A DNA stretch of 64,000 nt, from contig NC_134354.1 in NCBI RefSeq assembly GCF_048569485.1, forward strand, positions 86,652,142 through 86,716,141, written 5' to 3'. The position numbers and the translations under genes were made by a program. Shown one piece after another: positions 57,472 to 64,000 of this stretch. Each line of letters opens with the position of its first letter. The stretch's first letter is position 1. Source of the stretch: Anomaloglossus baeobatrachus. Lineage: Eukaryota; Chordata; Amphibia; Anura; Aromobatidae. The notes beneath the pieces are model-generated. The model did no database searches. It was given only the letters and a program-made list of their open reading frames with translations, and had not been told where the DNA came from.

Positions 57472-57760
57472 CTTTTCCATCTTTTCTTGGCATCATATCC
57501 TTGCCAAACATTGGCATTTGAGGTATGTCCTTTCCGTAATGTGGCATGTGTGCCTTCTCCTTGCCAATATGTCCCATCGGTGTGCCATCTTTTCCCATCG
57601 GCATATGATGCATTTGTTGCATAGGCTGGTATTGTGGGATCTGTGGAGGTAATGGTTTCATCCCATAGTAGGCACCTCCATTGCCATAACTCAGCAGACT
57701 AAGGAGTATGACTGATAACAACGGGAGTCTTGGTACGGGATTGAGTGGAAGCGCCATAAC
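57472..57760 (-). CDS. COL8A1: COL8A1 first coding exon: signal peptide and NC2 domain
   Basis: After an acceptor tattttag (AG 57762-57761) three 5' UTR bases (GTT) precede ATG at 57757-57755. The exon encodes 95 full codons and one base of the next, ending AAA G|gtagac. Residues 1 to about 27 (MALPLNPVPRLPLLSVILLSL...) are a signal peptide. GAYYGMKPLPPQIPQYQPMQ matches the human NC2 start (GAYYGIKPLPPQIP...QYQP). It goes on with Met/His/Pro-rich MHHMPMGKDG and HYGKDIPQMP repeats, as in human COL8A1. The split codon joins the exon at 39304 in frame. With that exon the protein is 732 aa against 744 in human; most of the difference is a shorter NC2. Untranslated 5' exons and the promoter must lie beyond this exon on the - strand, possibly outside the window. 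Confidence 0.95.
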
Positions 57761-58490
57761 CTAAAATACAAGTAGATAGAAGATATGAGCCAGAGTCTGA
57801 CAATAGATGTAACAATTATACATTTGCCAATATAGAGTCTTCAGTGACAACAATGCAAAAAAACAAGGATTTTTCTAAATGTAATCTGGTCCTTATCAGT
57901 GTAGGTTTTTTTTTTATATAATCACAGAAAGTAAATGTACACTTATTCACACCATTTTTTTTTATATATTATTATAGTTTTCCTTCCAATTTTTTTCTAA
58001 CTCAGAGCATTCAATTCCTTTGGAAAAAATAGTAATAAAGTTCCTTCAACCGTCCTTAGATTGGGCTTAGAAAAAGACCCTTTATACACAGAGGTAAACT
58101 AAAAAATTATATAGTATACAGGGAATGTGCCATCAGAAAAATATATTTAAATTAGGTTTTCTGTTAAACATATTTTTTTTTAAATGGTGATAATGAGAAA
58201 AAAAAAATTAAGTGTAGAAAAACAGTAACCAATCCTACAAAATGTTGTTCACTAGGCGTAATATTTAAATGACTTGTTGATTTTCATGTGGTCAGTAACA
58301 GCAATAGATTGACTCAGAAACTATGGACCCGAATCATTTTCATTTGTGGCTTAAGATGCCCCTAATTCATAAGTGCATCTTATCAGTGGTGTGCACCTCG
58401 CCAGAAATGTTTCTACTGAAGTACATTTCTGATGTATGTTGCATCACTATAGTGGCTTACTGTGTTCTGACCTCAGTGCAAAGTGTGATT
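57761..58490 (-). other. COL8A1: COL8A1 5' UTR intron, nothing recognised
   Basis: AT-rich, ordinary sequence upstream of the first coding exon. No promoter element, CpG island or further exon can be supported. The intron probably continues to the end of the window. Confidence 0.45.
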
Positions 58491-59395
58491 ATGAGTATGG
58501 ATGGGCGGACCCAGACTGTAGATGTCAGGAGACGTGTAGGTTCAAAAGTACCCGAGCACCAACCCTGGGCTTGGCGTTCGCAGGGAACACCGGGTACTGA
58601 TCTAGGTAATTAAAAAAAAAATAAAGGAAAAATAAAGAAAAAAAGAAGAAAGCAGGTGCGTTATACTTACCGAGTCTCTCTTGCGGCTTTACACTGCTTC
58701 CAGGCTGCTCACACTACTTCCGGGGCCACTCAATAACCTCATGCATATGCACTGCTTCCCCGCCCACCGACAGTCCCAGCGCCTCTGATTGGTTGCAGTC
58801 AGACACGCCCCAACCCTCAATGACAGCGTGTCTGACTGCAACCAATCATAGACGCTATGTGCGTGCCTATAGTGGTGTAACAATAAATATGCTGCAGGCG
58901 ATGCAGCAGGAGTCCCAGATGCTCGCTGCGGGTGCTGTGAGGCAGGAACATTAAGAAATTGTTGGCGGTGCGGGCTTTAAAGTAATGGCGCCCAGAGATT
59001 AAGCTCTCGGCTCAATGACAAGCCAATATTTAATCTGCGCACGAGTCACCTTCGGGCACCATTTTCCTTAAGTCTGCAGCTGGGAGATCAATGGACCAAA
59101 GGCAGCACATGCACAGATGACATCTTAAGCCGGTAGCTCAATGTGCGCATGCACTGACTCCGGGTGTCATTATTTGAAGCCCACATCACCGACATTTTCA
59201 GGATGGCCCCTGCCTCACCACTCGCAGTGAGCATTAGCACTGCCCGCAGCGAGCACTAGCACCACCCACAGTGAGAACTAGCACCGCTCGTAGCACAGCC
59301 CACAGCCATCAGCATTGCTTCTGCCTCCTGTGATCATTCTCCACCATTCCCCAGTAAGCTGAATTCGGCTTTTAAGACGCGCACCTCATAATCCT
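58490..59395. repeat. Dispersed repeat related to the 29158-32314 arms
   Basis: 'gagtatggatgggcggaccc' is followed by 'gttatacttaccgagtctct', 'cctcatgcatatgcactgct', 'gattggttgcagtcagacac' and their inverted partner 'gactgcaaccaatcatagac'. The order of words matches the right arm of the fold-back element. The part after 59000 is GC-rich with 'gcagcgagcactagcac' repeats. Confidence 0.5.
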
Positions 59396-59398
59396 CCC

Positions 59399-60099
59399 AA
59401 ATTTGGTAACCACAACCATCAAGCATGGGGGTGGATCAATCATGCTTTGGGGTTGTTTTGCAGCCAATGGCACGTGAAACATTTAATGAATAAAAGGAAG
59501 AATAGATTCAATTAAATTTCAACAAATTCTTGATACAAACATAAAACCAACTGTAAAAAAGCTGAAATTGAAAAGAGGATGGCTTCTACCAAAGGTTAAT
59601 GATCCTAAGCACAAGTTAAAATCCACAATAGACAACCTCAAAAAGTACAAACTGAAGGTTTTACAATGGCTCTTTCAGTCCCCTGATCTGAACATCATTG
59701 AAAATATGTGGCTAGACATCAGAAGAACAGTGCATGCAAAATGACCGAGGAATCTCACAGAACTGGAAGACGTTTCCAAGGAAAATGGATGAAAATCCCT
59801 CAAACAAAAATTGAAAGACTTTTGGCTGCTACAAAAAGCTTTTATAAGCTGGGATACTTGGGGGATGCTACTAGGTACTAACCATGCAGAATGCCCAAAC
59901 TTTTACATTGGCCATTTTCCTTTTAGTCCATTTTAAAATGTAGAAGATGTAAAGGTATATATATTTTTGCCTAAAATACAAAAGAAAGGTGACATCTTTA
60001 ACTGTACGCTTTTTAGAGATAATTTCAACTTCAACTTGCTTAATTGTTCACAATAACAGTAATTTTGGCCAGGGGTGCCCAAATGTTTACATGCCACTG
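59399..60099 (+). mobile_element. 3' half of an old Tc1-type transposon
   Basis: The + strand has [13 protein letters not shown], then decayed catalytic blocks ('ggttaatgatcctaagcaca' for the NDPKH site, 'tctgaacatcattgaaaata' for DLNxIENxW), and ends ggtgcccaaatgtttacatgccactg|TA (60100-60101). The 5' half, including the DNA-binding domain and left terminal repeat, is missing. Several stops and frameshifts. Confidence 0.82.
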
Positions 60100-60249
60100 T
60101 ATGTATTCACCTTTTTTGCAATTAAGCCCCTAAAAATTTCTGGTTTAAGCATTTACCTTCATAAGTCACATACTAAGTGAAAGGAAGTCCACATATGAAC
60201 AATCTAATTGTCCCGGGGTCTGTCAGTATATACACACATTTTCCTAAAG

Positions 60250-61330
60250 GCAACACCATAAAACAAGAGGCTCCACTAACCAAACAACACCATAAAGATG
60301 AAGGAGATTGCCAAACTAGTCAGAGACAAAGTTGTTGAGAAGTACAAGACAGGGGTGGGTCTAATAAAATATTCCAATCCCTGATGATTCCCGGAGCACC
60401 ATCAAATCCATTATGATGAAATTAAAAGAACATAGTAACACAACAACCCTGCCAAAAGTGGGCCACCCATCAAAATTCTCATTCCGGGCAAGGAGTGCAT
60501 TAATCAGAGACGCAGCACAGAAACCAAAGGTAACCCTGAAAAAGCTGCAGAGTTCTCAAGCAGAGACTGAAGCATCTGTTCATACGGCTGCAATAAGTCT
60601 CACACTTCACAGAGCTGGCCTTTCTGGAAGACTGGCCAGAAAAAAACCTTTACTTACAGCCAAAAATTGGATCTCTCGTTTTGATTTTGTCAAAGACATG
60701 TGGGAGACTCCTCAACTATATGGAGAATGGTCATATGGTCAGATGAGACCAAAATTGAACTTTTTGACCATCAAGGTAAATGCTATGTCTGGCACCAAAC
60801 CAACACAGCTCATCACCCCAAGAACACCATCCTCACAGTGAAACATGGTGGTAGCAGCATATGCTGTGAAGATGTTTTTCAACAGCAAGGACAGGAAAAA
60901 TGGTCTGAGTCGACGGGAAAATGGAAGGTGGAAAATACAAGGATATTCTTGAGCAAAACCTATTTCAGTTTGTCAGTAATTTGAAACTGGGATGGAGGTT
61001 CACCTTCCAACAAGACAATGACCCAAAGCATACTGCTAAAGTAATGCTCGAGTAGTTTAAGGGGAAATGCGTAAATGTATAGGAGAGGCCTAGTCAAATC
61101 CCAGACCTTAATCCATTTGAGAATCTGTGGTCAGACTTGAAGATTGCTGTTCACCAGAGGAAGCCATCTAACTTGAAGGATCTAAAGCAGTTTTGCCTTG
61201 AGGAATGGGCAAATATCCCAGTGCTAAGATGTGGAAAGCTAAAAGAGACATATCCAAAGCGACTTGCATCTGTAATTGCCACAAAAGAAGGCTCTACTAA
61301 GAACTGACTTTAAGGGGGGGGTGAATAGTT
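60250..61330 (+). mobile_element. Decayed Tc1-type transposon with most of its transposase
   Basis: The transposase starts at ATG 60298 (MKEIAKLVRDKVVEKYKTG). A long open block at 60413-60841 has the DNA-binding linker (HPSKFSFRARSALIRDAA), and the overlapping frame 60700-60984 has WSDETKIELF. Downstream are QDNDPKHTAK and NPFENLWSDLK, so all three DD34E blocks remain, but in different frames (at least three breaks). The leader and trailer ('gggtgaatagttatgcacac') are present; terminal inverted repeats are not clear. Confidence 0.82.
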
Positions 61331-61689
61331 ATGCACACTGAAGTTTTCCGTTATTTTGTCCTATTTGTTATTTGCTTCACAATACAAAGAAAACCAAATG
61401 TTCACAGTTGTAGCCATGTTGTTTACATGAACTGATGCAAACCCTCAAAAATTAAACAAAAAGTGAAATTCCAAGTTATGAGGTAGCAAAAAACAAAACA
61501 TGACAAGGGAATTAATTATTTCTGAAGCCCATAGATCTTAACAGCTAACAGTGTTGTATATACTGTAAGAAAAATGTGGATTTCTCTGGAAGGAGACATC
61601 GGATCGCAGATATCAATTTATCATTTAATTCAACTTTCTATCACCAGCATGACCATATAAACGCCTTAGGATGGATGATGCTACTGACT
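61331..61689. other. Tc1 trailer and spacer
   Basis: Probably includes the 3' non-coding part of the preceding Tc1 up to about 61540 ('gaccttatgaggtagc'-like AT-rich sequence). The rest shows no recognisable feature. Confidence 0.4.
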
Positions 61690-62310
61690 GATTCCCTTTA
61701 ACAAAGATGGCACTGCAACCATGTCACAGAGACGTGGAGGCCGACCATGGAAATTAACACCTAAACTGGAGTGTCTTTAGATGAAAAGCGTTCAAGAATA
61801 CTAACATGTAATTTTACTGCAGTTAGTTAAAGAAAGCCAAACCGGGGTGAGTGGCTTGCATAAGAGGCATGCATGAGGTAGTCAACGAAGGAAACCTCTC
61901 CAAAAGCCCATGTACAAAAAAGTTGCCAAAATTTGCCAGGGTCCATGCTGAAAATTTTGAAGACTACTAGAACTCCAGAGTAATAAGACCAAAATAAATG
62001 TTCTTGGAATTGACGACTTAAAAACTGTATGACGTTGCAAAGGTGATGTCTACAAAGAAAATTGCAAAGTGCCAGAGACATGGTGACCTTATGTATGGGC
62101 TGTATGAGCTGCTGGTGCCAGGGGCTTACATTTCATTGATGGTATCATGAATTCACAGATGTACTGCTGTATAATGGAAGAGAAGGTACTACCATTAATT
62201 TGTGGCCTTGGTAAGCAACACTTTCCCAACAAAAAAATGATTTAAAACACATCTAAGGCCACTGTTGCATATTTGAAGAACATGGAGAAAGCCACTCAAA
62301 GTGCCATACA
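61690..62310 (+). mobile_element. Old Tc1-type fragment of a different subfamily
   Basis: 'tcacagagacgtggaggccg', 'tgtatgggctgtatgagctg', 'gcttacatttcattgatggt' and 'tggtaagcaacactttccca' follow in order the central and C-terminal transposase DNA of another Tc1 group (recalled: GCMSAAGTGELHFI...). Both ends and the reading frame are lost. Confidence 0.6.
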
Positions 62311-62918
62311 TCAGTAACTCAGTCACGTTACCCCTGAAGTCACTCCCGGTCAGCATCAGACCTGGAATTTTTCATGCGTGGTGAAGTCACTGACTTACTC
62401 ACGTCACCACGGGTGAGAAATTCCAGGTCTGGCGCTGACTAGATGTGACCTATGGAGCCTCCTTCTCTGAAAGGCGCTAAAGGGTGCGCATGTAAAACCC
62501 TGCCTATATGCCTGCTCTAACCTAAGCTGTCTCTCCTACATCAACTCTCCATGAACTGCAGTGTGCTGAGCATTGCACCCTCGAGTCTCATATAAGACCC
62601 GATGCGCCCAGCCAATTGCAATAATTCCAGTAGCCAACAAGGCTATGCCCTTATTGTGATTGCCATGTTTAGTGGCTGAAAAACAGCTGCGAAATATGCG
62701 GGGCTTGGACTCGAGCATGGCGCTTGAGCACCTACGATACTCGGACAAAAATTATATATGCCTGAGTATCCCGATGCTCGACCAAGTATTAAGCAGTGCC
62801 CCACACTCGTTCATCAAAAGTTTTCTTTTAAAAAAAACTTGTGAAACTCTGTCTCGTCAAAATTTTAGAGACTGTTCTTGTATTCAGTGAGATATTAATT
62901 AAAATCTTACTTTTTTAA
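62311..62918. other. Spacer with a dispersed repeat fragment
   Basis: 62340-62440 holds a short inverted pair ('cagcatcagacctggaattt' / 'gaaattccaggtctggcgct'). 62540-62820 resembles the 53325-56952 family ('gactcgagcatggcgcttga', 'gcccagccaattgcaa'). TTAA at 62915-62918 is the target of the piggyBac element that follows. Confidence 0.5.
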
Positions 62919-63732
62919 CCCTCTGGTGGAAACAATATCTTTAATAACGAGTTTGGGAATAATGTACCTGTCAGGCGCAGGCTAGAAAAATACCTATAAT
63001 ATCTAATTTTTGCAATTTCAGAGATCTAAAAGTGATCAGAGACCTTCATAGGGATGCAATAGAAGAGACTACACATTATCAGGTGCAAAACAAATGCATT
63101 TACTCAACATAAAAGTAATAACTCTGAAATACACACATTTCAAAACTCCCACCAAATAGCCCCCAGTTATAACACATAACGGTTAGCCCCCAGTAATAAA
63201 ACACATAACGGTTATTAAAAAGAGAAAAAAATGGCAAAAAAACCCATAATTTCAAGGCACCTAAAATAATATTACACACATAATTATTCAGAATTAGATC
63301 CTGAAGCTCCCCAGAAAAAACACATTTGCAGAGCAAAAAGCAAGAATTGCACATCATTTTTGCATGTGTCAGGCATATTTCCTCATGACATTTGAGACAT
63401 TCATAATTAGAAAGCCTTCTGTGTCCGCTTTCCATGGTACAGGTGGTGCATCTCCTTCTTTTGGGAGGTGGTACAGGTGTTGGATTTTCACTACCAATAT
63501 CTGGTCGGAATCTTTTGAGCATAACTTGAAGGCGAGAGGGGATACCGATGGTTTTCATACTTCTGCTTAGCTCTCCAAACACTAGTTCATGGGCCAATTT
63601 TTTCAGGTAGACTCGTCTACGGAGTGGTTCAAGCTGGTTTTCAAGGTAAATGATTTGTGAATTTATACCACCCAAATTTAACATAGTGAAAAATATGACC
63701 ATTGGCCAGCGCTTGGTGTTTCTGCTGACACT
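62919..63732 (-). mobile_element. 3' part of a piggyBac-type transposon with open transposase frame
   Basis: The end TTAA|ccctctggtggaaac is a typical piggyBac terminus. On the - strand, from about 63729, the frame reads SVSRNTKRWPMVIFF, LNLGGINSQIIY and LKKLAHELV, then the C-terminal cysteine-rich zinc-binding region RRCTTC...YECLKCHEEICLTHAKMMCNSC. These match the end of the catalytic core and CRD of piggyBac transposases (recalled: TRRWPMRFFYGMINIACINS; CxxC...CxxCxxxxC...H...C). The frame is unbroken from the left edge to TAA at 63100-63102, and continues about 65 residues past the usual CRD end. The rest of the element is cut off by a MITE-like insertion at 63733 and by the window edge. 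Confidence 0.88.
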
Positions 63733-64000
63733 GAGGGTATGTGCGCACGTTGCTTTTTACCTGCTTTTTACCTGCTTTTTTGCTGCTTTTTCTTCTGCGC
63801 TGTTTAATGCCAAAATGGATGTGTTCTTCTATTCAAGCAAAGTCTATGGGAATTTGGGTTTCTTGTTCACACTATGTTGTTCAAAATGGTGCCTTTTTGA
63901 GGCAGAACTTTGGTCAAAAACTCAGCTTTTCAAAGAAGCAACATGTCAATTGTTTTTGCCATTTGGGTTTTGCACTGCAAAGCTGAGTTTTTGACCAAAG
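63733..64000. mobile_element. MITE-like insertion in the piggyBac element, runs off the window
   Basis: Junction TGA|gggtatgtgcgcacgttgct, similar to other MITE ends here, followed by 'tttacctgctttt' twice. An internal inverted pair 'cagaactttggtcaaaaact' / 'gctgagtttttgaccaaag' is seen before the window ends. Confidence 0.6.

Noticed and set aside
37392-57760. COL10A1 as identity of the collagen gene
   Set aside because: The NC2 sequence GAYYGMKPLPPQIPQYQP, the NC1 end [10 protein letters not shown] with YDEYKKG, and the nearby ST3GAL6 all point to COL8A1; COL10A1 would be expected with NT5DC1.

Overview
This is vertebrate nuclear DNA, most likely from a frog or toad. The gene structure is vertebrate: small exons with GT-AG introns, and a fibril-associated short-chain collagen. 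The intergenic and intronic DNA is a dense layer of DNA transposons and dispersed repeats of kinds I associate with anurans: many Tc1 lineages, MITEs with TTA/TAA target duplications, and families ending in 'ggctatgtgcgcacgttgcg' or 'cacactaagcaac'. Species and clade cannot be fixed from sequence alone.

Only two host genes are certain. At the left, the last four coding exons of ST3GAL6 (Golgi alpha-2,3-sialyltransferase) run on the + strand from 728 to the stop at 7765. At the right, COL8A1 (collagen alpha-1(VIII)) lies on the - strand: a signal-peptide/NC2 exon at 57760-57472, an 18.2-kb intron, and one large exon at 39304-37392 carrying the whole triple helix and the C1q-like NC1 domain. 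Together they encode 732 residues. The two genes point at each other, with about 29.6 kb between their stop codons. One further - strand open exon-like block (8631-8184) sits just past the ST3GAL6 end and could not be identified. A broken retrocopy of a G-alpha-s class gene, with a second inverted fragment, lies at 10.2-10.8 kb.

Region by region: 1-7.8 kb is ST3GAL6, with MITEs and a 90-bp minisatellite in its introns. 8.1-11.9 kb holds the unknown exon, a 61-bp minisatellite and the G-alpha pseudogene pair. 11.9-23.3 kb holds a young Tc1, a deleted Tc1, a mariner-like element and its MITE, and several TWA-flanked MITEs, some nested three deep. 24.6-28.6 kb is one composite repeat with two internal tandem arrays. 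29.2-32.3 kb is a 3.2-kb fold-back element. 33.2-37.4 kb is probably the COL8A1 3' UTR. The COL8A1 intron (39.3-57.5 kb) contains a Tc1 remnant, Penelope-like remnants, a Sleeping Beauty-type Tc1 split by a MITE and by a hAT element that carries a 20-bp tandem array, and a 3.6-kb fold-back-type element. 58.5-64 kb holds three more Tc1 remnants and the 3' part of a piggyBac element whose visible transposase frame is open.

No wholly new functional system is evident. The most unusual things are the unidentified exon, the indel-free 20-bp array inside a hAT element, repeated MITE insertion into the same palindromic TTA site, and the convergent ST3GAL6/COL8A1 arrangement without DCBLD2 between them. 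Family names come from recalled protein and repeat sequences; no database search was run.
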